The notes beneath the pieces were generated by a model. That model did no database searches. It had not been told where the DNA came from and saw only the letters and a program-made list of their open reading frames with translations. Below, piece after piece: positions 1 through 13,559 of a stretch of DNA of 64,000 nucleotides. The position numbers and the translations under genes were made by a program. Positions within the stretch are counted from its first letter, which is position 1. Every line of letters begins with the position of its first letter. The stretch is from Nageia nagi (lineage: Eukaryota; Pinophyta): the NCBI GenBank assembly GCA_050084985.1, contig JBITNC010000001.1, positions 176,142,001-176,206,000 of the forward strand, given 5' to 3'.

Positions 1-3000
1 TTTATATGTTTCATATATATTGCTTGTAATTCGATATAGGGTTGTTATTCATTTCCTAGACCAGATTTATATTTATTCTACTATTTATTTATTATTTACA
101 TATTTTTGGGTCTACATATGGTATATTATTTATTAATTCCTATGATGAAGTCAATTGGTATACACATGAAACATTCCATATGCAAGATCTTTTTAATGGA
201 CTCAAAAAATAGAGTCTCACTATTTAATTAAAAAATATATTTAAATCTTTTTTTGGTTATGCATATAAAAAAATATTATTTAAATGATTTGAACCATTAT
301 TTTCTTTTAACCATATTTTAATTTTAAAATTTATAAAATGATTGTAAAAACACTAAAACATGAAACAATCAACAAGAAACACCCTAAAGCATGTTCATAG
401 CCATCCTTTAAATTATTCACAAATAAGTATATTAGTTGCTAAATATATGAAACCCATCCACACAATTAAATTATCCTAGTTGGAAGAATATGTGAACCAA
501 TGTTTCATATAAATAAAAAATAATATCATACAAAAATTAATCTAAAGAAATTATAAGATAATTTTTTATTCATAGAGTACCCATATGAAGTAGCTAAGTA
601 TTTAGATAACTAGTCAAGATAGAACAAAGTAGTTAGTATATATACAAAATAGGTGGAATAATAAGACATGCATAATTTTTCAATACAAAATATTTACTCT
701 TTCACTTATTCTTAATTTATTTAATTATGTTAACATTTTAGCTATTACAATGATCAAGGTTGAAGTGAAATGAAAGCATAAAATTGACCAAATAGTTATA
801 ATAAAAGTAAGAAACTTTAAATTTAATTTTTTTTGAATGTCACATGCAAAAAAAAATCAGTGTCACTATATAGTCTAGAATGCTACTTGAAAAACATTGA
901 GATATATATGATACACAAATGAAAAATAATACAATATGAGAATACAAACCTCATTAACGTAGAAATTATTGTATAATGTAATTCATTTACAAATACTTGT
1001 ATTATTATAATATACATGAGGAAAGTTACCTTCCATATATAATTTTGGCAATATTAGGATTTATCATGACATTAACCTTTATAAAAATATGTTAAGTAAA
1101 ACTAATCTATAAGACATGAACAAAATATAAAAGATACAAATTAGAAGTTTATAAAAATTAAAATAATATAATCCAAAGTTTCCAAATATATTGAAGCTTA
1201 AATTGACCAAATAAGAGCTAAGTTGCTTTAATTTGGTGAATTATAAAATCAAAACTTTCACTATTTATAAATGTAATGTTTGAATCTTTAGAAGTTTTTA
1301 TTATATCAACTTATACCTCCTTATTTATGCCTTTATTTCCTTATCCCCCTATAAAGTCTCAGTAGGAAATAGTAAATATTAAACTAATTCTGCATAAATG
1401 AGTAGAAGAAAGCTATAGGAGACTTGGTACAAAATATTTGTATGAAACATAACATTGATTAAATGAAAACACAATAAAAAAATTGATAAAATAATCCATA
1501 ACATATCTAACTTAGAAGAGTTGGAGATAAAAGATCAAGAGTTTCTTACCTATTTATAGCATATAAAGTTTATTGATCAAGAAGTCTTTTCTTCTAATTT
1601 CTATACACTTGTCTACATCTCTACTTTCTCATCTTCCTCTATTGAAACTAAAATATACAAGAATTATAAACTAAATCATTTTTATTAAAATCTTGAATAG
1701 TAATTAATTAATTTCTATATATCTTTGTTAATGTCTGACTTGCATCATCATCTAAATCAAATCTTCTTGCACATCTCATTTGCATCTCATTTTTGCAAGT
1801 TCTATTCAATAAATTTTTAACATTTACTATAACTTTTGCATCTTCTATGCAAATATGGTATTTTTCCAATTGCACATGTTTAGATAAAGATGATTTGTTC
1901 ACAATTTAGATGTGCCTCTCCAAATTGATCAGAACAGATCAGCAATTCAATCTTTAGGCATACAAGTGATGTGAATCTACCTTAAGGTAAATATCTATGT
2001 GAGTCTTTTTACTATAAAATCTATAGACCAATAAACCATCCTTCTTATAAGATCTAATTTTAATATAATATAATCTTCTTTGATAACAAAATAATATAAG
2101 AATTCATCCACTCTTTTCTTTGAATGTGCCTAATTAACATCGTTGTCATTAACATTTTCATTCACTTAGATTTCAGATTGTTTGAACTGTTAGCTTCCTC
2201 TTCAAAAATGTTGACAAACAATTTTGCTAGAGAGGATATTGGTAGACCTATTGCTACTTCTAAGTTATTAAAAAGTTCAATACAAAACAAACAAAGTGAT
2301 TTCAAGATAGAGATCAACCTATTTTGTTGTTCTTCTAAAATCCCTTTCATATGAATGCTAGAGGGGACAAACTACTATATTTGAACATTGATAATCCTCA
2401 CACCATTTAATGAGAAAATATATTGAAATTAATATGTAATGTAATTATAAGTGTCTATAAATTTTATTAAAATAATTGTATTTTCTTTAGTCACAAAAGT
2501 AAGAGGTAAAACCACAAGTCAATATCTTACTGTGATAACAAAATATTCGATAAGAGATCAATAGAACTAAAATTATAGAATACCCATAGTATAAAGGTAA
2601 ATCAAATAAACATATACCTCTTGAACCTTTCTACACAGCACATGGGTTCTATTGAGATGTATGTTTGTATTCAATATTGAAAGCAATATTAGATACAAAG
2701 ACTATATACATGAGTTCATATACATGTTTAGACTATATAATTGTTATGTTTATAAATTTTTTAGGGTCGATTTCAATTGTAAAAGCAATATAATAGAAAT
2801 TATATAACACCAAACATGACATATTAAAACATAACATCTCGATTTTAAGAATAACCATTTTAAACAACAAAAATCATAGCCTATAGAATTTTTGTCAATC
2901 TTATCTCTCTATATAATTCACCACAAAGCAACATATATATAAAAATTCTCATTCAAAATTTCTTTATATATAGATAAATATGGAATCATAACTATATTCA

Positions 3001-3180
3001 AAGCACATCATTTCTATATAAAAGAAGTAAAAGAATTACCTCAAACAAGTTTGCCTCATCCCATATATTTAGGATCCATTTGCATGCTTCCTCACAAGAG
3101 GTACAAATGGATTATCTACCATTTATATCATAAGAGCACCTCCTTTCCTTAAAATGCAAGTTTATTCTATCATAAAACAA
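1..3180. other. AT-rich intergenic DNA, no gene recognised
   Basis: Very AT-rich sequence with stop codons in all frames at short intervals. The longest open frames are 60-80 codons, overlap one another on opposite strands and show no domain-like composition. I see no RNA gene, LTR terminus or transposase signature. Confidence 0.6.
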
Positions 3181-3770
3181 ACAATTGGTGCCATCAGAAC
3201 ATAAAAATAGAGGATGCCCATTTTGCAAAAAGAAAAATCTCTCTCACTGTTGGTTCAAAGAAATGGTAGCAAGCATATAGCAACACATATTAATATTCCT
3301 TTTTCACACCAAATAGAATGTCATATAATAATAACATATATTAATACTCCCTTCAAAATTTTCTCAAAATTTCCCTCTTCAATCTTTGAACCCTTCCAAA
3401 AATAAATAAAAAGATAAAAGAAAATAATGAAAATAAGGATCCATTTGCATGCTTCCTTAAGCAGCCATTTTGGTTGCAAGATGAGCTAACTTGGTTGATT
3501 GAAGCCTACAAACAATTGGTGCCATCAAAACATAGAAATAGAGGATGCTCATTTTCAAAAAATTTAATCTCTCACTATTGGTTCCAAGAAATGGTAGCCA
3601 ACATATAATAATTGATATTAATATTCCTTGTTCACACCCAATAGAATGTCATATAACAATAATGTATATTAATGTCACTCCCTTTAGAAGTATGAAACTT
3701 TTTCTCTTCAATCTTTGAACCCTTCAAAAATAAATTTAAAAAAAAAGAAGAAAATATTAAAAAATAATTA
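3181..3770. repeat. Two diverged direct copies of a ~270 bp unit
   Basis: The block starting acaattggtgccatca at about 3181 returns at about 3511 in the same order (aatagaggatgc, ttggttc-aagaaatggtag, aatagaatgtcatata, ttcaatctttgaaccctt). The copies are offset by about 330 bp and differ by many substitutions and small indels. The phrase ggatccatttgcatgcttcc also recurs at about 3070 and 3437, so the original unit probably included it. No coding content is visible; this is an old local duplication. Confidence 0.6.
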
Positions 3771-3830
3771 GAAAGATAAGCATAAAAAATAAATCCATGG
3801 CCACAACATAGAGATAGAAGAAAACTTAAA

Positions 3831-4010
3831 ACAAGTAAACTGAAAAACAAATCCAACATTAATATGCCCTTCAAAACTCAAAAGAAAAATTAAAACAAAT
3901 AAACTGAAAAACATATCCGATATTAATATGCCCTCCATAACTCCTTTGAATAAAACTTCAAGCAAGTAAACTAAAAACCAAATCCAACATTAATATGCCC
4001 TCCAAAACTT
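3831..4010. repeat. Three short tandem copies (~68 bp)
   Basis: The phrase aagtaaactgaaaaacaaatccaacattaa (in pieces: aaactgaaaaaca and atccaacattaatatgccct) occurs three times at a spacing of roughly 60-70 bp, with point differences. It is a small degenerate tandem repeat without coding potential. Confidence 0.55.
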
Positions 4011-4449
4011 CTTTATTTTCATATACTCTTAATGGTTAGTTTTTACCAACGATCATATTTACCCAACTCATTCAAATTCAAAAAATATCATCTCAATAAA
4101 TATCTTAAGTATGAGGTGTATTGAAATAGATTTTGTTTTTAATTTCAATATTTAATAATATAAGTATTGACATAAAGTTATTATTTTTTCTTATAAAGAA
4201 TATTTTAATTATATGTTTGATTTTAGATTTTATATGTTTATATTTAATTTATGTTTATTTTCTTTTATATGATTTTAAATTTTATAAAATATCTTTTGGT
4301 GATAGAAAATATATATATAAAAAGCATGGGAGCACATAGTGCAACTCTGATGTGTAAGAGTAAGAAGCAGATAAAAAAGTGTGTTGAATACAATAAGCTT
4401 GAGACAAAAAAAAATTTACATGTATAGAGAGTTAAGGGGCTCCTTCAAC

Positions 4450-7400
4450 ATTTGAGGTCAAAAATAAATTCTTGATGTTGCAACTAGAGGAAGTAACCCT
4501 AATAGGTTTAGCAATAATGTGTCAATAGGAGATCCTTCTAGAGTCTTTAGTTAATGTGACACTTTTAATTTGTAGTTCCCTATGGTTGAAAAAAAAATAT
4601 GATAAGTTTGGAACTCATTATGCTATAGGATCTATTGGAAATCGCTTTATGTTTGATGTGGGTGGCTTCTCTAATAGAGAGCATGTCACATTTTTTGTCT
4701 TCATAATTCATCTAGGATTTTAGAGTATGGAAGCCCCTGGCTAAACAATGAAACCAACCTTAAATTTCATAGATAGATTGAGAAAATGAATATGAAATGC
4801 TATTTAATCTATGCTTCCATGTTAGATAGTTTGCGTATACATCGATCTTTAGGGATATGATGATTTATCTTAATACATAGTTGGTGTGAGCAAACCCTTA
4901 TCTAGCTATGGGGGTATGAATATCATGTGATATTTATAGCTTGATGTAATCAAGGATAATAATATCATCATTCTCCAGTTTCATGTAAAAATGAATATAA
5001 TACAAGAGCTTTGGTGAAAGTAGCTTTTCTAGTTCAATCCATGTTGTCCTCAAGTACATTGAATAAATTTCCTCCTTGATCATTTTGTTGATATTTATGG
5101 TAGAAGGATTAGAGGTCCTATCTAGTCACTGAGAGAATCCATCGATACCTTGGGCTATGGATCATATGATAGAGGTATTTTTTGAGTACTAACACTAGTA
5201 AACACCTTTAATTACAAGTTACAATGAGTATTTGAGTGCTAAGAGAGGGTATCTCTTCAAGTCAAGAGTTGTTGAAGGCATATGGTAGATCCAATTTTCA
5301 AGCCTAATAATGGGGAAAATTGCAAGAGCCAACATAATATATGCATCAAATTCAACCAAAATGATGGAGTGAGCTTTTAGCCCAAATATTTCTTAAGAGC
5401 ATATTGATCAAAACCCTTAAAATGTGAGCTCAAGCAAATTATCTCGAGCTAGGTCCCTACCCTTTAAATTCATAAAGATGGATTAAAGAGATAAGAATAT
5501 GTAAGTATTTTAATTTTACCATGATATCTGAAAATTGGATTTGAAAATATTATATTTTAAGTGTGAAAATTGTAACATAGTCTTTATTTAATCTATTATG
5601 GGAGGTTAGGATCAAGCATAAAGTAGGACCCATGAATAGCACACCCATATAGGTGTATGAGATCATTATATCAATAGGTTAACCTTGGAAATTATACTAA
5701 GTTTTAGAATCATCTACTCTTGACATATTAAAGGATATCAATTTCATCTTTTTAATATTAAGTTTAACATTATGAGATAGTAAAAGGATGTCATTTGCAA
5801 AGAGTAAAATTGACATAATAGAATCATGTAAGAAATAACCCATACTTAAGACCAAGGCATTAGAGATCAATTATTCAAGTTCATCAATATAGAGTTTAAA
5901 TAGAGTAGGTGATAGGAGGCATACTTGTTTTATACTAATAATGTTATAGATCATATTGGATAAGAGTGAATCAACTTGTAACTGGCTAACTACATATCTA
6001 TATAATATCATGATATATGATCTAGGGATTCCTAGGTTCTCAAGTCTCTAGAATAGGAGATGTATAAGCATAATATCAAAGGCTTTATGAAAGTCAATAA
6101 AAAAAACTAAACCTTCTATATTTAAGGTTGAGCTTCTTGAATGTTAGCCTACAAAGTGAAATTTGGCTTGATCAAGTATATAAAGATTATACATTTTAGA
6201 AAAGCTAGATATCAACTCATTAAGAGTCATGGAAAATATTTTTCCTAAGGTTTGATCAACCATAATCATTTTATAATTGTTAGGGTTGAGGAGGTCACCA
6301 ACTTTGTAGATGGGATGGATGATATTGAAGGTTGAAAAGTGAAAAAATACTTGAGATAATATGTAATTAAACATCTTAGTAATATGCATAGAGAGGATTG
6401 CAGGATAATGTTTGAGGAATTCAACACTTAAGTTTTCAAGATCAATAAATTTATCAATTTGGATTTTATGGATAGCTCGCATAACCATTTTATTAGGGAA
6501 GAAATTACAAAGGTGAGGTAAATATTTGGAAATATTAAAGGGTTGATTTGAGATATTATCAAGGGAAGATACATAGGTTGACCAAACATAATAGTTGGTA
6601 ATAAAGCATAGACAAGATTTAGGTAGAAAGAGGAACCAAAATCTCTTACCATTTATCTTTAGCATATTGATAATATTTAATCTTTTTACAATAGTATATT
6701 ATCTCTTCTTAATTTTCAAGAGGTTACAATAATTTCCTTGGCCCTCTTTAACCATAAATAGGTTATGTTGCATGGTGAATATAGTGATTTTATGGAGGGT
6801 CTTGCTTTATTTATCAAACCATAACTTATGTGGGTGATGTCCATGGTTAGGGAAAAGAGATGAGGTATTGACAATGTAAGGGAAGGATTAAATACAAGTT
6901 GACCAAAGGGATTTAGAGAAAAGATTTACGAATAGGATGGGATCTTGTATATGGTAGAGGTTGGTGAGATTTTTGTTTAGGATTTTTATGTAGATGTGGT
7001 TAAGATTATAGTCAAAGTTAATATGAGGGGTAGCAAGGGAAGATAGGGATGTGTGGTGACTACAATGGTAAGGATGATATAAGCATGTGATAAAATAGGG
7101 TTTGCATATTAGAGATACAAAAATTAATTATAGAAAAGGTGAGGGGTAGATTAGCTAAATCATAATCGATCACACTATTGCCACCAATAAAAGTGAAATA
7201 ATTAGAGTGATTGGATTGATATAATTGACCAATACTATTTAAGATGATTAAATTATGTGCTTCAAATAATTCCTATAATCATCTCACAACCATGTTATAC
7301 CTAAATTATCAAGAATTATCTTCAACAATCAAAGACGATCTAAAGAAATATCATGTAATCAATATTGGAATGTGCTTGTTTATGAATTGAAATCCTCTAA

Positions 7401-7900
7401 TAGCATGATATAACTAAAGAGGTAAAATAAGAAGACCTTAGTATAAAGATCCAAGTAGGATGATTCATCATCATATGCAATATAATGTGATTATTAAGTA
7501 TGGTGGAGTAACAAATATCAATAAAAAGATGTTACAAAGTTGAATTCCTATCAAGAGAGATACATATGTATTTGGCATAGAGATTTGAGCATTCCAAATG
7601 GTTGTATAAATTAAATAGATCATGATATAAGCAAGTAATACCTTTGTAGCCTTTGAAACCTTGCAAGTCTCATGTCTATAAGCAAAAAATCAAGAATAGA
7701 TTATATAGGATGGTAGTGGTTTCATTTGCATTTCATTATTTTTTTGAGAATTATGATATCCCTATCACCAATTACATAATTTAGTGAACCTAGAGAAGAG
7801 AATAAAGAGAAACCATAATTCCATATATTCATTTTGATATGAGATTAAAGACTTGATACCTAGTATCATATTAATGAGGGTCAAGGTTTAGTCCACCCAA
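4450..7900 (-). pseudogene. Decayed non-LTR retrotransposon (LINE) pol, non-L1 type
   Basis: Conceptual translation of the minus strand, reading across many stops and shifts, gives LINE landmarks in the right order. At about 7.1-7.3 kb is an APE-endonuclease-like end (GGNSVIDYDL). At 6.14-6.67 kb lies the longest open stretch (173 codons), with HPIYKVGDLLNPNNYK, a LINE RT entry motif. At about 6.1 kb is FIDFHKAFD, at about 5.9 kb a LLSPTLFKLYIDELE block, and at 5790-5801 the catalytic box reads FAND where FADD is expected. YTYMGVLF follows at about 5.65 kb. A C-terminal block (IRVCSHQLCIKIN, then a Cys and an HF pair) sits at about 4.8 kb. The RT wording differs from ordinary plant L1 elements and is closer to the CR1/Jockey/RTE-like families; the exact clade is uncertain. 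The gene is dead. No poly-A tail or target duplication could be fixed, so the ends are approximate. Confidence 0.7.
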
Positions 7901-10198
7901 AGGAGGACTATTACATATTAGATTCTACCAATTTGAAGAATGATTAATCTAACTTATTTTATGGGATTAATTAATTTATTTGTGTTAACTTTGAGTTATT
8001 ATATTGCAATCGAGTCAAGTCTTCATCAAGAAATATCTTATCTAAAATACTCTATAATTTCCTCTCAACTTATAAAGCTTTTAGGCATTCTCATACTAAA
8101 ATAAATAAATAATAAAAATCTCATCCAACATAGTTCATGTGATATCAAGGGTGATACCTTTCAACTCTAAGGTCTAATGTATGAATCTTGATATTCTTTT
8201 GTATCATTTAATTTATTTCATAGCTTGTTTACATTTTGCTTATAATATAGGTTAAATGCATGGTAAACTCATGTTAGCTTTACATTATCATAAATTATGA
8301 ACATAACCTCTAGCATTCACATGGTTAAAAATCATAATTAACCTGATGGGTAGTCTAGGATCCTATTGGATTTAGTCTTGCATAATTTATTAATTTTAGA
8401 GTTAAACCTTGCACCATACATATACTTAGCATAATCTTTATCATATTTTTTGGCATTAGATTTATATTTATTAGTAAAAAGAATCATTATCCATCATGAT
8501 CATATCATTTAATTAGTCATATGATCATAACAAGCATTATATATATCTAGTTTATTTTGTTCACTCTTTTGATTAGGGTGTATGGGGCCTACCTATACTC
8601 AAGATTGGGGTAAAGCCTTTCTTTTTTTTTTTTAAGAACTTAAGGACTAAGGGTTGAGTCGTCCCTTGATATTATAGTTTATTTTTAGGGTTTTAATATT
8701 TATCTTGGAGGTAATGATCAAAAGACATATCAAGGTATCTTAGTAACAAGTCATTGGATAAAGAAAATGATAAATCTCTAATCTCTAGTCTCTCTTTAAT
8801 TGTATCAATAATCAAATTCTTGTAATCACCTATTTAAGAATAATTACTTCATAGTTGTAGGAAATTTATATGATGAACATAAGGTAACTCTTAATCTATC
8901 TTACAAGATGAAATATTGAACAGTTACCTCTATAACCACCTCAGATGTGTGGAATAGTTTTCACTTATAACCAATTTGGTATTTTTCCACACACTCATTA
9001 CCACTTCATAATTTTGTGACTTCAAATTTTGAGATCCTTTACTCTCTATAAGTCCTTCATCCTTTTTCTCTCAAGCTTATAATGACTACAATCTCTTATT
9101 CTTTGATTTTGATGGTATAATCCTCAACTTTAGCTAAGTTATTCCTATATGTGTAGTACACCTTGCAAGATATATCCAAGTTGAATCCTTAACACCAATC
9201 CAAGAATGAATTTGATTACCTATTGAAAAATATTTCTCATAATATCATATCATTCTTAATTTCATTACAAGAGTTTAGCTTAGTACAAACTTGATAATTA
9301 CCCATATATAAGACTAAATAGTTACAAAAGTAGCATGTAAAATACATACATGGGGAATGAACAAAAAAGAATGAGTCTTTTCCAAATCAATCAAGCTAGT
9401 AAGGATTGTTACCATGTATCCATAAGCATTAAATGCTTATGACTAGCTTCATTGAGAATATAATGATAATTCATTTTTTCCTAAGAAAAAGGAATCAGAA
9501 CTCAAGTATGTTGTGACAAATATGATGCATTTGATGTAGTCTCATGTGTTTCATCCTCTAGATCCACATGGTTTTATTATGATAAAGATTGCTTCTTTTT
9601 GTGTTAGATGACTACTCTATTATTTATGTTATTATACATAGAAACTTGTAATATTATTTAGGTATTTTGTATATAATTATATATGATACAACATCTATTC
9701 AATTATTGTTTTTTTATTTATTATCTATACAAAAGATTAGTTTTATATAAATAATTTGTATCATGACCAAAAAGGGATTATGGGGATGGTTATAAACTAC
9801 CATCTTATATATTTACTGGTGGTTATCCTATCACCATCTATGCAACTACCACAAAAAGTTGATTCTCTACTGAGATGGCTAATACTCATCATCACATAGA
9901 CAATTAAATAATAATCTTTTAGGAAAAAGTGGCAGTTATTAGCCACCCTTCTAGATGCCACTAAAAAATAATAATGTGATAGTTAATCACCACCATATAA
10001 AAGTTTTGATGCTCTTGTTTAAGGGAAGCTAAAATTGTTGTAATTTAGAGGTGTCAATGTGAGGTGATTTAAAACCATCACAAAATAAAATAATACAAGC
10101 TCAATCATAATGAGCCCAATCAAAGTGTTGGCCATGGTATTTCAAAGGATGGCCCAATCGAAATAACTAGTCACTATTTAATTCTTACAAATACAATT
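7901..10198. other. Intergenic DNA, nothing recognised
   Basis: AT-rich sequence with stops in every frame. A poly-T run lies near 8618. I found no protein domain, LTR terminus or tandem array; part of it could be further decayed 5' sequence of the neighbouring LINE, but no motif supports that. Confidence 0.5.
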
Positions 10199-10500
10199 TA
10201 TGATATGAAAATGATCTAAATGCTCTAACAATATGCTATGAAATGATATAAATATACAATATGATATGAAAATAATCTAAATGCTCCAACAATGTGCTAT
10301 GAAATGATCTTAGTATACCATATGATATGAAAATAATCTAAATGCTCCAACAATATGCTTGAAATGATTTAAGTACATCATATGATATGAAATAATCCAA
10401 ATGCACTATATTATGACATGAAATTATTTAAGTATATATCATATGATATGAAATTATCTAAATGCACCATATATAATTACATGAAATGATATGAAGTATC
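10199..10500. repeat. 60 bp tandem repeat, five copies
   Basis: The phrase tatgatatgaaaataatctaa followed by atgc and a second half ending gaaatgatttaagtata recurs in near-perfect 60 bp register (about 10200, 10260, 10320, 10380, 10440). Each unit contains two diverged half-units built on the word atgaaat. It is AT-rich and non-coding. The same words reappear inside the 268 bp repeats that follow, so the two arrays share ancestry. Confidence 0.75.
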
Positions 10501-10559
10501 TAAGTTGTCTATGTGGTAATATTTATGAATAATGATGAAGCTTAATGGTGATATATCTA

Positions 10560-10956
10560 TTGAGAGTTTGTAAATGTAGCTTGACCTAACTTACCTAATT
10601 CATGATGTTTTGAATAGGTTATCCTAGGGGAAAGACATCCAACATTTATAGTGCATGTAAAGATAACATAGCATTTATATTTTTAGGTTGAACAATTAAG
10701 TATCACAAGCATGTTTTTTCTAACTTACGACTTTTGGATTGGTTTTTGATACTTTTTGTTTCATCATGTAGCCAATTTATCATTATACATGCATTGTTTA
10801 CCTTCTTTTCCATGCAAGCTATCCTTAGGTAGCCTTGAAATTCAATACCAAAATTCCCATAAACTAGTCCAAAAGTGGTGAGTTGGCATATTCTAACCAA
10901 ATATAGAAAAAATATGTGATTACTAAGAGCATACCATAGATGAAAATAATGGAACA
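10560..10956. repeat. Partial copy of the repeat unit seen at 13.64 and 14.85 kb
   Basis: The stretch beginning taacttacctaattcatgat, with ggttatcctaggggaaa and gataacatagcattta, matches the starts of the units at about 13,640 and 14,850. It continues into acaagcatg-tttt and cttttggattggtttttgata, also shared with the unit near 15.2 kb. No reading frame is convincing here; an open minus-strand frame of 84 codons is not supported by any domain. Confidence 0.55.
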
Positions 10957-11840
10957 TGTTGTGGGCTCCTTCATTGCATGGCCTGTATCAGAACTTTATT
11001 TATAAATAAATTATGACATGTGATATGAAATGATTTAAATACACCATGTGATCCAAAATTAGCTTGGATAAAGAAACCAATTATTCAACCCAAAAAATTT
11101 TCAAGTGTCAAAAACTAGTCCAAAAGTGGTAAGTTGCCAAAATCATGTTAGCCAAACACAAAACAAATATATATTTACTTGCAAGTACATATTATGTTGT
11201 ATATACATATGAAAATAATAAAACTTGTTGTGAGCTCCTTAATTGCATAGTTTGTATGAAAACTTTTTTACAAATAAATCATGACATGTGATATGAAATG
11301 ATTTAAATACACCATATGATCCAAAAACTATCTTAGATAAGGAAACCAACTATTTAAACAAGAAATTTTTCAAGTGTAAAAAACCATTCCAAAAGTGGTA
11401 AGTTGCCAAAATCATGCTAATCAAACATAGAAAAACATGTGGTTACTTCCAAGTTCATACTATGCTATATATACAAATGAAATAGTGAAACATGTTGTGG
11501 GCTCCTTCATTGCATGGCATGTATCAAATTTGTTTTACAAATAAATTTTGACATATGATATGAAATGATTTAAATACACCATATGATCCAAAAATTAGAT
11601 TGGACAAGGAAACCAACTATTCAACCTAGAAACTTTACAAGTGTTAAAATCCAATACAAAAGTGGTAAGTTACCATAAACATGTTTGCAATACTTAGTCA
11701 AACATATTTGAGCATAAATGTACAACATATTTAAATCATTTGACCATAAATGTAGAGCATAAATTTGAATCTTATTGTGTTTGTATTTAAATGATTACAT
11801 ATGATATGAAATATTTTAAATACACCATATGGTCCAAAAC
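10957..11840. repeat. ~268 bp tandem repeat, about 3.3 copies
   Basis: The phrase tgttgtgggctccttcattg begins copies at 10,957, 11,226 (with one change) and 11,494, a spacing of 269 and 268 bp. Within each unit the order is conserved: a run around tgatatgaaatgatttaaat, then accatatgatccaaaa, then tccaaaagtggtaagttg. A final partial copy ends near 11,840, exactly where the decayed CACTA transposase becomes readable. Non-coding. Confidence 0.75.
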
Positions 11841-13335
11841 CCTCCATGGAGAAGTCTCCTATGGTTCATATAAATATTCTTTTTACTACATGGAATTCAT
11901 ATTGAACAAGTGTTCTCCCTACATATTGGAAATGTAAAGAATCCCTTTATTGTACGTCCTACTAGGTTCCCATATGCAAGAAAATCATGAATGGCCCACA
12001 TCATTATTTCTCTCATATTAAATCTAGTTTTCTAAAACATGTCAAATGTTTCTACTCTATTAGTCCATAGTTTGAGCAAGTTAGCAACCAACAATTATAG
12101 ATAAACATTAATATTGATTCTTTGTTGCTAGGGAATATGTATTAATAAGGTAAACATTGATTAATTCCTCTTCATCAAAAACCATGGTGGAAGGTTATAC
12201 TTGACCAATACAACAAGCCAACAACTATAGCGAGAATTAATGTCAGCAAAAGGGTTGAACCCATTGTTTATCATTTCTAGTCATATATTACATGGCTCTT
12301 TAGCAAAATCTAGCTACATAGAATCTATCTTTTTCCATGTTGAAAATTCAACTAGATGTCATATATTACAATCCAGAATCTTATACTATGAATGCCACCT
12401 CATATTCTCTGTAACCTGTTTAGAGGTATAAGAAGAAAGAAACTCATTTCATCCATGTCTAACAATGTTGAGAGAAACAAACACAACAAAGTAATTTGTA
12501 TAATGAAATATTTTACCTGTACATTCTCTATAATCAATCTAAAATAGATAAATACCTCAACACCTTCACAAGAAATTTATTATTTCATTTATTTTTTAAA
12601 TGATTATCAAATTTCCAACATGATTCACCATATTTTAGGAAAGATTCAATATTTTCTTTTCAAAATAAAATACAATCATTTTTGCATGCATGTATCATTA
12701 CATTATCCGATTTCAATGGCTTAAGTATTTTCTTCATTGGATATAAGGACTTTAGAATTGTATTGCTAATTAGAATCATATCTCTCAACAATTCTAATAA
12801 ATTGACAAAGTTTCTATCTGACCAACCATGTTTAGCTTTGAGATTATATAATTTAGCTATTATTGATAATGTTATGTGCTTTGTACAACTTGGGTATAAT
12901 GGTTATTTTTTGATATCTTGGACTGACCTATGAAATTCATCATGAGCATATTCAAACTCGATATCATTATATTGTAGTTCTTGTACACTCTAAATGATTG
13001 ATATTTTCCATTCCAATGATGTCATCTTGTACACTTTTGATATTTGGACCCTCATCCATGGTGGTGCATGCATCTGATGCATATTGATCATGAGTAGATG
13101 CTCCTTCTCCACGCAAATAATTTTTTTTTTATATATATCCTATCAAATCCATGTCAAAACAAGTGCTCATGAACCTCCTCAAAGCCAAAAGTTTCCATAT
13201 TTTGGCACCTTCTATATGGATATCTAATTCTATTGGAATCCATTGAATTATTTTTTTGTAAATGTAATAAATTCAAAAACCTCAAAAAAATATTGCTTTC
13301 TATTTCTAGTTGTGAGTAACCACACTTTGTCCATA
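11830..13335 (-). pseudogene. Decayed CACTA (En/Spm) transposase, TNP2 type
   Basis: The minus strand translates, through many stops and shifts, to the TNP2-type transposase in correct order. The N-terminus at 13,335 reads MDKVWLLTTRNR. HGFDRIYIK lies near 13.15 kb. The hallmark block LYNLKAKHGWSDRNF with HACKNDCILF lies at 12.65-12.87 kb. KVLRYLSI is near 12.56 kb, NNGFNPFADINSRYS near 12.25 kb, KYNLPPWFLMK near 12.19 kb, and WAIHDFLAYGNLVG, then CREN and NHRRLLH, lie between 12.0 and 11.85 kb. In this family the protein is a DDE transposase that cuts at CACTA-starting inverted repeats. About half of the family's usual length is present; the C-terminal half is missing, and the sequence changes to the 268 bp tandem repeat. 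No terminal inverted repeats were identified. Confidence 0.75.
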
Positions 13336-13559
13336 ATGCTTGAGAAATTTAAACTCGATCCATTCCAAAATTAAGTACTTTTTTTTACATAAAAATATGT
13401 CTCTATGTAAGGTCATTATAAAAAATAATATTAAAGTGTATTATTTACCAATGAAGGCATTGGTAATATTAAACTATTTGATCTAATGATGTATTTGTAT
13501 TCAATGCCAAATATACTCATAGAATGGAAATCAAGCCATGTGCTCTTGTTGAGCATGAT

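Noticed and set aside
1708-4339. Small open frames of 60-80 codons in the first 4.4 kb
   Set aside because: They overlap on opposite strands, have AT-driven composition (Phe, Leu, Ile, Lys, Asn) and no motif.
6428-6652. 74-codon minus-strand frame overlapping the LINE
   Set aside because: It overlaps the 173-codon frame that carries the real RT motifs, in a different frame and without any motif.
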